64,000 bases of DNA, from NCBI GenBank assembly GCA_964016885.1, contig OZ024748.1, forward strand, positions 29,392,348 to 29,456,347. Reading direction: 5' to 3'. Of this stretch, positions 10,140 to 22,000 are shown piece after piece; positions within the stretch are counted from its first letter, which is position 1; every line of letters starts with the position of its first letter. The DNA is from Eledone cirrhosa (lineage: Eukaryota; Mollusca; Cephalopoda; Octopoda; Eledonidae). The notes beneath the pieces are model-generated. The model did no database searches. It had not been told where the DNA came from and saw only the letters and a program-made list of their open reading frames with translations. A program made the position numbers and the translations under genes.

Positions 10140-11494
10140 GGTGGGGTAGGGATTATGTTAGCTATAAACTGACTGAATGACAGAATCATTAAAATTAGAC
10201 TACAACAAAATAGAACTGTGTCAATTATATCTGCTTATGCACCGCAATCTGGTCAGTCGGACGTACTAAACGATAGGTTCTCCAAGTCCCTAAATGCAAT
10301 GGCTTTGTTCAGTGTGAAGGAAAGGAGTAGAGAGAAATTCCATCTTATACTCCAAATGCAAGCTATGGGTACACAAGAGATGTAGTGGGATCACAGACAG
10401 GCTATCAAAGAATGTAGGTTTTATATGTGGCTGAGGCACAAGTGCAGTAAGTAGCTCGAGCCCACAAGATACTAACTCCTTCACATACGCAGAGGAATTC
10501 TGTAGAAATAGTCAACAGTTTTTGTTACCTGGGTGACCAAATTAGCAGTTGAGGAAGATGTTTCAAAAGTTCAGTAGCCAGAGTAAGAACAGGAACGAAA
10601 AAGTTCAGGAAACTACTACAACTGCTAGCTACAAAAGTTTTTTTTGCTCACAAAATCAAAGGCAGATTGTATGATGCATGTATATGAACAGCAATGTTGC
10701 ATGGTTGTGAGTCCTGGGTGCTGTCTGCAGAGTATCCATGAAGATTGAAAAGAAATGAAGCCTGCACGCTCCAATGGATGTGAAATAGTAATATACGTGA
10801 ATGGCAAAGCAAAAATAAACTGAGAGAGAAACTAGGCATAAGAGGAATCAAATGCTGTGTGCAGGAGAGGAGATTGCAATGGTATGGACATGTGATGCGT
10901 ATGAAGGATGATAGCTGTATAAAAAGGTGCAGAGCTCTCAAAGTCAATGGAACCCAGGAAGACTTGGGATGGGGTGATATAAGGTAACCTTACCCAATTG
11001 CACCTCCCAAAGGTGATGACACAGGACCAAAATCTCTGGCATTACGCAGTAATACAGAAGACGCGACTTCCCACGGGCAAAGGCCGAAGCTGAAGCATAT
11101 TCAGTATACACCACCTCATCCCTATACATCTCCCATGAGGACAGGCTGAAGTATACATTCAGTGAAGCCTCCAGCCCATACTGTAAAGTGGTCGTGATGG
11201 TGACACGACAAAAAGCGCCCAGCTCACACTATAAAGTGGCCCGTGATGGTGACACGGCAAAAAGCGCCCAGCCCATACTGTAAGGTGGTCGGGTAGGTGT
11301 CATGACAAAAAGCACCCAGTACTCACTGTAAAATGTAGTTGGTGTTAGAAAGGGTATCCAGCTGTAGAAACCAAACCAAAATCACTTCTGTATGAGCAAG
11401 ACATGGTCACCTGACCTAGCATTACCTACAACAGGACATCACGCCTAACCCATGCTAGCATGGAAAATGGACGTAAAACAGTGATGATGATGAT
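10140..11494 (+). mobile_element. ATG-tailed PHD-LINE copy with large internal deletion
   Basis: About 10140-10290 encodes part of an apurinic-type endonuclease (RIIKIRLQQNRTVSIISAYA, then PQSGQSDVLNDRFS). The frame then jumps directly to the finger and C-terminal part of the same LINE family ([20 protein letters not shown] region about 10340, then decayed [15 protein letters not shown] sequence to about 10925). The copy ends with the family 3' UTR and an ATG repeat at about 11480-11492. The whole RT domain is absent and stops are frequent. Confidence 0.75.
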
Positions 11495-11652
11495 ACTGTA
11501 ACATGGGAGCCAGAATGATTTTATGAAAATTTAAAAACAAAAAAAAAATTTTTTTTCCCTTTTACAACTTTACTACAAAGATTCACTATCAATCACATTC
11601 ATTTAATTTTTACACAACTACCTCAGCCCTCTGATTTAGTCTGTACCTAGCT
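11495..11652. other. Short AT-rich spacer
   Basis: A/T homopolymer runs lie between the LINE tail and the piggyBac derivative. Nothing else is recognised. Confidence 0.4.
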
Positions 11653-11656
11653 TTAA

Positions 11657-12626
11657 CCCTTTAGTGTCCAAACCGCCCGAAATCGCCCGGTAACACCCAC
11701 ACTAAAAAATTGTTATAAAAATAAACAAACCATCATAAAAATCTCTCGTCAATTCGAGATTACTGCGAGATTAGGCCTTTACCGCGAAAATTAACACTTA
11801 ATATAGTGAAACAACACGTGTTTTTTTAACTTTGAAAGTAGCGATACCGACTTTGAAGGTTTTACACACGACGACATTCAGAATAAACAAGAAACAAACG
11901 ATAATATTAGTGATTTATCTTCAAATGAATCTGATGTTTATATTTCTGAAATTTCGTTTGACGATTATTGTTTTGAAAGTGAAAACGAAGGAGATCTCCA
12001 GGACACCATTGAAAATATTACAGTAACGTGCTTGAAAAATACCACACTAATATATGTTCCCGATTTTATTGAAAATACTGGTCCACAACACACATTAGAT
12101 TATTTCTTTTTGTTTTTACCACAAACTTTCTTCGAAGTTGTGGCAGAAGAGACTAATCGATATACCCAACAACAGATTTCAAATCGAGGAAAACCCGATC
12201 TGTTTGGCGACCAACAGATGCTGCTGAAATGCAAGCATTTTTTACTGTAAATATTATGTTCGGTATAAAACAATTTCCAAGACTGTGGAATTACTGGAAC
12301 ACTGATATAAGGTTATGATCCTTATATATTAAGTATTATGCTGAAAACAACGTATTCAAAATTAAACCAGTATTTGCACTTCAAATGCCCCTATTAATTA
12401 ATTTCACCTGCCCATAAAAGTCAAATTTGACCAAAAAAATCAAGTAAAATTATATAATTGTAAATTATTGATATTTAAACATCTACTGACAAAATTTCAA
12501 GCCTGCACATAGAAAATTAAGAAAATTACAAACAAATAAAATTGATAACCCTCTTGAGTATGATTAACTCAAAATAATGCCAACAGATAAGCATGACGTT
12601 TGAAAATTAATGCGAATGCTAAAGGG
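11657..12626 (+). mobile_element. Non-autonomous piggyBac derivative with TTAA target duplication
   Basis: TTAA at 11653-11656 and at 12627-12630 flank an element that starts CCCTTTAGTGTCC and ends GCTAAAGGG. Inside are N-terminal transposase remnants (DVYISEIS-like, ETNRYTQQQISNRGKPDLF) and the family 3' UTR. An internal deletion joins the N-terminal part to the UTR at about 12395. The minus-strand copy at 22683-23717 has the same junction. Confidence 0.9.
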
Positions 12627-12630
12627 TTAA

Positions 12631-12973
12631 TAGACATTAAATTAACATAAAATTTTACTTCCAACATATTGCGGGAAGATGAGAACCACGAAACATTTCT
12701 AAGGCTTACTAAAATGTTATAATAGACACACAAATGTCTAAAGTGTCACCCCAATAACTGGCTGCACCAGTTATGGGAACTTGATTAATTGATTGATACA
12801 TCACTGGCAAAAGGACAGTTTGAGTAAATATCATATTTAGACCTGTTTTGTTATATATATATATATATATATTGGGAGGAGGAAGAGAGGGGCTCAAACA
12901 ACCGAAAAATGATCAACTAAATGATAACAACAAAGATTATTTTAGAAAGTTTACTGAAACTGAAATTTCCTAC
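12631..12973. other. Intronic AT-rich sequence with TA microsatellite
   Basis: A TA tract is at about 12851-12872. Nothing else is recognised between the piggyBac derivative and exon 7 of gene A. Confidence 0.5.
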
Positions 12974-13007
12974 CTGTGGTATCCTTTAATGTATCATTAG
13001 CTTCTTC
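12974..13007 (-). CDS. SAFB: Gene A exon 7
   Basis: 34 bp, EEANDTLKDTT, acceptor TTTTTTAG and donor GTAGGA. Paralogous to 56406-56439 ([11 protein letters not shown]). Confidence 0.8.
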
Positions 13008-16000
13008 CTAAAAAAGTGAACAACAATAAATGTGAAATACAATATATAGACATAGTAGATTTAATTGTTTATTAAATATAAATGTGAACAATAAGTGAAT
13101 CAATGTATTTTCTTCTCCAATAATCCATATATATAAAGTTGTATTCCTGCCTGTTTGTCTTTGTTTGTTCACAAACTACTCCTATGGTCCATAACCATAT
13201 ATATTCTGAAACTACATTGCCCAGGGTACGTGGATAAGTATATTTTATTTTAACCAAAGGGTTCCCCGGGGGCACAAACCCCCGCTGAACATTTTTTCCC
13301 TTCGATTTATATGAAATTTAAACCATGACAAGATATGATGCCTATTCACAAAAGTTTTGAATTGATATTTTGAAAAAAATTATTTACAAGAAACAAAATA
13401 AGAATAACATTTAATAATGTAATTTTGATTTGATATATTACAAAAAATAATGTTTTCCAATTTTTCATGCATTACATTGAAATGCAGAGTTTTTCTCCAT
13501 AAATTATATCACTGATTTAAAATCAATCATTTTCTTACAAAAAAAATGTATAAAACGAAGCAAGGCGCAGGCAATTCGGCTAGTATTGTATAAGAGATAT
13601 TATCAATGGATTTATAGCAGTTTAAAGGCAACTGTGAAGTAAAATTATTTGTATATAAATTATTAATAAAACATATCTATCACTAATAATATTTGCAGTA
13701 AAAGTAATAACTTGTTTCCACTGCAAAAAAAAATGTAGCATAATGTAGCATTTATTAATTTGTGGTTAGTAATTTTAACAGCTTATATTTACACCAAATT
13801 TACAAATGAAATACTGAAATGATAATTTTGATACAAAAACGCCTGAAACTGTATCTCCTATGATACAAACCAATTTATGTGAAAGTGTTTGTATTTATTT
13901 AATAACATTCCATAATGCCGCAAAAACTAGTGATGGGCCTACGACCTGTCCTGGGAGGCGTGGGCTGGACGCACAATGGCTGCATATCACGAGACCCCAA
14001 AGAAGATCCGGAAGGGAACAAACCTTAACAATTGGAACCTGGAATATCACAACTCTTACAGGTATGGAGCAGGCTAGATGCTACTGGCTAAATATAGTAG
14101 GAGTTTCCTCAACAAAGTTCCATGGCCCTGTAGATTACAAACTCCACTATTCAGGTGTGGCGCCAGAAATGACTGCATAGGCAGGAGTGGGGATACTCAC
14201 AAGCTCCTGGCTGTCAGAATATGTTATGGACTGGATCCCATTAGGAAGTAGGATCTACCTCTTGAAGCTTAGGCTGAAAAGCAGGTCTCTCTGGGTGATG
14301 CAAGTTTATGTACCAAACAAGGAGTCTGAATACGGGTCCTTCCTTGATGAAGTCACTGCAGCATTAGATGTAGTTAAGACTAAGTCATATATCCTGATTG
14401 GAAACTTCAATGCACATGTTGCCACTGACAACCTGACATAGAAAGGAGTGATTGGAAGGAATGATGACCCCAATCTAAATACAAATTAAGAGACTGTACT
14501 TGACTTCTGTTCTAGCAATGGACTCAATTATGAACACCTTCTTCCAACAGAGACATCCATAAATATAAGATGGCAGAAGGGGAATCAGGGACAGAGATCA
14601 ATAATTGATTTTGTTATTGTCTCTGATCTCTTTCATTCTGTGCTGGATGTGCATGTTAAGATAGGGGCTGAGTTGTCAACTAATCACCATCTAATTATCT
14701 GCAACTGGAGACTAACTAAAGCCAAAGAAGCCCACAAAACTGGCAGGTTCAGAGCGACCTACAGGATAAAGTAGGAAGCATTGGTGGATAAGGAAGTCAG
14801 GACCAGGTATGCAGATACTATTGCATCCAAATTCAGAGAATTCCCGAAGCAAACTGAGGACATTGAGACAGAGTGGAGATTGTTCAACACAGAAGTTAAA
14901 TGTTGTGAGCAAAAGAGACTTGGTGTGGCGCCGGATGGCAGGAAGACCCCTTGGTTCAATCAAGAGTCAAAGATGCCAAGAAGGAGACTTACAAAGCTTG
15001 GCTTGAAAATAAGTCCTCCTTCTTGCACTTGCGGTACAAGCAGGCATGAAGAATCGCAGTAGAGATAGTAAAGGCGTCCAAAGTTAAGACATGGGAGGAC
15101 TTTGGGGTTAAGCTGGAATCTGACTTCAGATCAATAAATAAAGTGTTATGGCAGACCATTCACTGACTTCGTAATAAGAAGTCCTCCTCCATACCTGCTA
15201 TCAAGAACATGTCTGGGGCTTCCCCTCTCTTGAGAGAATACTTTGCTGATCTCCTAAACTTGATCATAACAGCATCTTCGGATGTACACGACATTCGTCT
15301 GTGAGTGGTGACTAATCACTCAGAGGCTGAGGTCACAAGAGCAGTTAAAGAGCTCAAATGTGGCAAGACTGCTTGGGAAGATGAAATCTGGCCCAAGATA
15401 TTAAAAGCCTTAAATAGAGAAGGTATTCTCTGGCTGACTCATGTGTCCCATGTGGCCTGAATCTCTGGAAAGGCATCTAAGCAATAGCAATCGGGAGTGA
15501 TAATCCCAATTTTCAAAAAGGAGGATAAGAGAGATTGTTTCAATTACAGAAAGATCTCTTTGTAAAGCCTCCTTGGTAAAGTCTATGCTAAGTGTCTGAC
15601 AAAGATATGCAGGGAGATTGTTGAATCGAAGCTAGTTAATGAATAGTCTGGTTTTCACCCCGGAGGCAGCACAACCAACCAAATATCCACAGAGGCAGGT
15701 ATTCAAGAAATTGTGGGAGTAGTATTGCAAAGATGTATATTCTTTTTTTGTCAATCTTGAAAAGGTTGTGCAGGAGTATGGGATCGATGGCCAGCTTCTT
15801 GCTGCGCCAATGTCTCTATATGAATGCCTGAGTATTCATGTTCGGATAAATGGTGCTAAATCAAAACCATTCAATGTGGGAGTTGGACTCCACCAAGAGT
15901 GCATACTGTCACCTCTCCTGTTCATTATTTACATGAATAGGATTGACATGCACAGCCAGGTTGGAAGTGGTACTATGACTGGCAGAGGTAAAATCAGTCG

Positions 16001-19000
16001 GCTGGGATTTGCAGCTATCATGACTGGAATGAAAATCTCAAGGAAGCCTGCACAGTGAACTCTACATGTGAATGGAGTTTCACTGAAGCAGGTAGAGAAA
16101 TTCAAGTATCTCGGGGCCCATGTTCACCACTGATGGAAGGCAGGAGGCTGAATTAATTGCAAGAACTGCAAAAGCTGGTGAAATAATGCACCAGCTTCAG
16201 CATTCAGTAATTAGAAGAAGGGAGACAGGTGTAAAAGCCACACTCACTATCTTTAATTTGGTATTTGTGTCAACCATTACCTATGTTAATGAAACTTGGG
16301 TAATGGCCGAAAGAATACGATCATAAATACAAGCGGCTGAGATGGGATTCCCCTGAAGGGTCTTTTGAGTAACATTACTTGATAGAGTGAGTAGCTCAGA
16401 GATCAGAGTCACTCCAGGTAGAGCTGCTACTTCTTGGAAATGAGAAATCACAGCTCTGATACTATGGGCATTAGTTAGAATGTCTCAGGAAAGAATCACC
16501 GGACAGATTTTACAGGCAAAACCAACCAGCAGGAGACCCAGGGGTTGACCCCAATCAGGATGGTTGGATAACATCATGAGCTTGGCTGCTCTCGCTTGGG
16601 ATGCAGCCGGATCAGCTGCTTCTGACAGGACCCACTGGAAGGAGTGTTTGAGGACTCTGCTCTCACAACCCTCTCAAGAACAAGAAGACAAAGAACATTC
16701 CATAATAATTTTATGTAAGAAAATTAGTTATGTTCTGAACACCAGCTTAATAATAAGAAAGTCAGTTCTCTTACTAAATATCTCCAAATTCATTATTTTC
16801 AAAATGATTTAAAAAATTAAAACAAGTAGATTTACCTGCAAAACAGTATTAGTTTCTTTGTTTGTATCTAAAGATGTGACAGGTAGCTCTTCCACAAGCT
16901 GGTCTTTATCAAAGGTGTCATTTACCAACATATCTGATGGTTTTGTATCACTTGAAAGTATCTGATTGTCAGTAATATCAGGATTGGTGGTGTTTAGAAA
17001 AACATCAGCCAATGCCACATCAGATGTCTCTGTTTCTTTCTGAAAATTCAAACAAAATATGATGAGAAAGGAATATCTTATTGTTATCTCTTATCACTGA
17101 ACTCTTCTACTCTTGTCCTTTAAATCTTTTATGAAAATATTTCTAACAATAAACTGCCTTTGTGTTTAAATTACAGAAATAATTAGGAAATATGAGAGGG
17201 TTAGTAAAATAATTAATTTTTAATTTCATAATAAAAGACAAATATTTAGCTACTGAAATCTAATATTATCTAGCATGTAATAATCAGATTTCAGTCCAAA
17301 GTTTTAATTAATATTTGAACACTTTAATAGAATAACAGATTGTATGATGTTTAACCCTTTAGGGTTCAAAAGCGGCTGCAATCATTTCCCCTTTATTTGT
17401 TCAATCCGGCCAACAACACCCACACTAAAATATCATTCTAAAAATAAATACTGTCATCAAAATCTTGTCAATTTGAGATTACTGCAAGATAAGACCCTTA
17501 CCGCAAAAAATTTTTAACGTTGAAAGTACAGCAAATTTTTTTGTGTGTCAACATGGCTTGTGAAAGTAGCGATACCGACTTTGAAGGTTTTACACTCGAT
17601 GACGTTCAAATTGAATAAGAAACAAAAGTGATTTATCTTCAAATGAATCAGACGTGTATATTTCTGAAATTTCACCCAACGCTGATTGTTGTTTTGAAAG
17701 TGAAAGTGAAGATCTCCAGGATGCCATTGAGAATATTACAGCAACATTTTATTCAAAATACTGGTCCACAACACACATTACCTGGATTATTTCTTTTTGT
17801 TTTTGCCACAAACTTTCTTCGAAGTTGTGGCAGAAGAGACTAATCGATATGCTCAACAACAAATTTCAAATTGAGACCCCAATCTGTTATGGCCACCGAC
17901 AGATGCTGTGGAAATGCAAGCATTTTTTAACATAAATATTATGTTTGTTATCAAACTATTTCCAAGACAGTGGAATTACTGGAGCACTGATATAAGGTTT
18001 AGTGACCTTTATATATCAAGTATTATGCTGAAAACAGTATTTGCACTTGGTTGATACTTCAAATTCCCCCGGTATAAATGAATTCAATTATGACCCTCTG
18101 TATAAAGTTTGACCATTATTTAAAATGCTATCTGGAAAATTTCAAATTGTTTATTTACCTTGAAAAAATTTAGTGTTGATGAAGCTATGATTGGGTGTAA
18201 GGGTAAGGTTTATTTCAGACAATATATGCCAGCTAAACCCACCAAATGGGGCATCAAGGTGTGGGAACTCTTTGAATCGGACACAGGCTACTGTGCAAAC
18301 TTTGATGTTCACACAGGAAAGAAACACAACAGAGAGAAAGAATGGATTGGGATACGATGTTGTGTGGTCTCTGACTGAACCCTTCCACTCTCAACACAAA
18401 CATATATTTTGACCGTTTTTTTTCTTCAGTGGTTCTAGCAGAGGATCTTGCCCTCGTAAATATGTACACCTGCGGTACAATAATGGGGAATCGCAAAGGG
18501 CTACCCCAAGAAATAAAATTTATGAAATTTAAAGTGCAAAAAGGGAACATGTTAGCCACATGTACAAAGACAAACGGCAAATTTTGTTCCTATCTTCTAA
18601 TCAACAACCAGGTGTTGGGGCTGAAGGTAAACCTTTATCAACCTCTCCTACAATAAATATATGGGTGGGGTTGACAAATCAGACCAGTATTCATTTCATT
18701 TTACGTCCGTTTTTTCCCTGCTTGCAAGGGTGGGACAGGAACTGATTCTGGCTTGATTTCTACAGCTGGATGCCCTTCCTTACACCAACCTCATTTACAG
18801 TGAGTGCTGGGTGCTTTTTTGCCGTGGCACCTCCACGACCACTATACAGTGGAATAATATGGACCCCAGTCCCTATCATCTCATTTCTACAGCTGAGTAA
18901 ACTGGAGCAATGTGAAATAAAGTGTCTTGCTCAAGGAAACAACACATCACCCGGTCTGAGAATTGAACTCACAACCTTTCGATTGCAAGGCCAATGCTCT

Positions 19001-22000
19001 AACCACTAAGCCAAGTGCCTCTATGTGGCTTAGTGGTTAGAGCACTGGCTTTGCAATCGAAAGATTGTGAGTTCAATTCTCAGACCGGGTGATGTATTGT
19101 GATATTACCCAGTTGGACGTCCTGGAAAGGATCCGCTACCACCAAAGGACTACTGCAACATGAAATTTCGTGTGGACATCCTGTTCTCACTCTCATATAC
19201 TTTTGGAACATCCACCTCCACTGCTAATTTAGTCACCCAGGTAACAGAAACTACAGAATGTATAATGTTTAAAGGTTTAACTGTAGCTTTAGCACTCCAC
19301 TGATCTTCAAGACTTATGTTATTTCTCCTGTATCATCCTGGTATTACTATAATACCCATGGTTACCCCTCATTAGACACTTGTCTAAGGTACCACATTGT
19401 TGCAAAGTGAATTCCTTAAACCTTTGGTCACTACATTTATAATGAAATAAACTCTATTTCAATTAATTAATTGTTTCTACTTTAGGCACAAGGCCAGCAA
19501 TTACCCAGTGCATTACTGGTACTTTATTTTATCGACCCCCGTAAGGATGAAAGGCAAAGTCAACCTCGGTGGGATTTGAACTCAGATCGTAAAGGGACGT
19601 AACTATGCTGGAAAGCATGGCGTCCGACCCTCTACCGATACTGCCAATCCACATTAATTAATGAAGAATTTTGAGGGATTTACTAAGTAACTTAACGTAT
19701 GGTTCTTATATAACATTATGTTAGAAGATATTAATCTAATTAGGAACCCTTTAAAATGGGTGGTTTTGTTCCATAGAACCAGAACCAGTCTTAGCTGGAT
19801 TGGAATCACAGAACCAGAGTCAGTCTTGCTTGGGTTGGTATAGTAGAACCAGAGCCAGAGTTGGTTGGTTTAGTATCATAAAAGCAGAGTCAGTCTTAGC
19901 TGGGTTGGTATCATAAAACCAGAGCCAGTCATAGTTGAGTTGGTATCATAAAACCAGAGTCACCTTGGTTGGGTTGGTATCATAAAACTAGAGCCAGTCA
20001 TAGTTGGGTTGGAATCATAGAACCAGAGTCAGTCATGGTTGGGTTGATATCAAAAGGATTATTCATACAGCCATGCCTGCATCTATTGTATGTGTCTATA
20101 GAGGAAGACATAAATTTATAAAAATATATTGATAAAGTTCACCAACCTCATCCATATTGTCTGTAGTAAGTTCATTTTCTGGAAATTAGAATAATACAAT
20201 ATTAGTTCAGGACATACACCACCATATAACATATTATTGAATCACACACATCTAAATAGAGTTACACAGGAAAAAACACATTTACATATATACACATAAA
20301 ATCTATATCTATCTCATCACTTTATTTATATAATTGTGATACTTACGAAGATCATCTTCCACAGGTTGACTTTCCTCCATAAGTTTCTCTTCACAGAGTG
20401 CCTAAAAATGTTAATATTTCAAGTAAGTTCACACAAAAGTTTCCATACATACAACGTTCTGTATGTATATCTGGTTAAATGACAATCAAAATTGACACAC
20501 TAATTGTCAACCAAGATTGACACACTAATTGTCAACCAAAATCAGCACAATAATCGCCAACTGAAATTGACACAACTGTGTACCAAAATTAACACAATTG
20601 TCTACCCAAAACTGACTACTAAATAAAATTTGCTTAAAACTAAATCATCATTATTATCACCGTTTTACGTCCGTTCTTCCACGCTAGCATGGGTTAGACG
20701 GGTTGTCCTGTTGTGGGCAGTGTCTGGTCGGCTGACCATGCCTTGCTCATACAGGAACTGATTTGGCTTGATTTCTACAGCTGGATGCCCTTCCTAACAC
20801 CAACCTCATTTACAGTGAGTGCTGGGTGCTTTTTCGTGGCGCCTACACATCCACTTTACAGTGTGGGCTGGGTGCTTTTTTGCCGTGGCACCTCCACGAC
20901 CACCTTGCAGTGGGGGGGGGGGGGGGCATATTGTCTATATGCTTCAGCTTGTACCCATGGGAGGTCGGGTACTCTGTATTACTGCGTGACGCCAGAGGTC
21001 ATGGTTGTGTGTCATCGCCTTTGAGAGGTGAAATTGGGTAAGGTCGGCTTTTATCACCTCATCCCAGGTCATCTTGGGTCTCCCCACTCCGCGGTTTCCA
21101 TCGACTTCTCGTGCTCTGCACCTTTTTATGCAGCTGTCATCCTTCATACGCATCACATGTCCATACCAACGCAACCGCCTCTCTTGCACACAGCATTTGA
21201 TTCCTCTTATGCTCAGTCTCTCTCTCAATTCCTTTATGCTTTGTCGTTCGCGTATATTACTATTACACATCCATCGGAGCATGCAGGCTTCGTTTCTCTC
21301 TAATCTACGTAAGTCTTCCACCTTCAGCGCCCAGGTCTCACTACCATGCAACATCGCTGTTCGGATACACGCATCATACAGTCTACCTTTCATTTTGAGG
21401 GAGAAGCCTTTTGCAGCTAGCAGTGGTAGTAGTTCCCTAAACTTCTTCCATCCCGTTCTTACCCTAGTTATTGTACTTTCTGAACACCCACCTCTGCTGC
21501 TAATTCGGTCACCTAGGTAGCAGAAGCTGTCTACTGTTTCTACAGAGCCCTCCCAGAGATTGGTGGTAAATATATTTCAGAAAAAATTATAAAGTTATAT
21601 TTCATAGATTCATAAAAATATTTTGAGTGGTACAACAGTGGAGATAATTAGGAGAAGGAAATCTGTTTGTAATTTAATGTGGTTTTGGTTCCAGTCTAAC
21701 TGTGTGATACCTTGGGCAGGTGTCTTTTACCAGAGCTTCAGGTTGACCAATGTTTTATGAGTGAAATTTGGCAGAAGCCTAACATATATATGTTACATAA
21801 CCAAGCAGATAAACAAAACGCTATAGATATAATGAATACCGGACTTGAAAAAATAAGTACTGAAATTGATATGACCAACTTTTGTTACCTTCAGTCTAAT
21901 GATTGAAACAAGTAAAAGAATACAAAAGAAACTCACCTCAATTTTGGCCAAAGCAGCAAGATCTGAAAAACAATAACAATATATTTAGTGGAAGAAAGAT

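Larger units (their letters stand above)
17355..19180 (+). mobile_element. piggyBac-family transposon, decayed, interrupted near its C-terminus
   Basis: It starts after TTAA (17351-17354) with CCCTTTAGGGTTC. It encodes transposase remnants: N-terminal SDVYISEISPNADC-like (about 17650), ETNRYAQQQ-like (about 17840), then 18160-18656 with KPTKWGIKVWELFESDTGY and NSLTEPFHSQ. The frame is broken repeatedly. A SINE composite (about 18676-19090) splits the C-terminus, which resumes with YYPVGRPGK at about 19100. The 3' end is not found. Confidence 0.82.

Noticed and set aside
19022..19095. Functional tRNA gene
   Set aside because: It has A- and B-box-like stretches but the acceptor stem does not pair, and the same head belongs to a SINE at 18676-19020.
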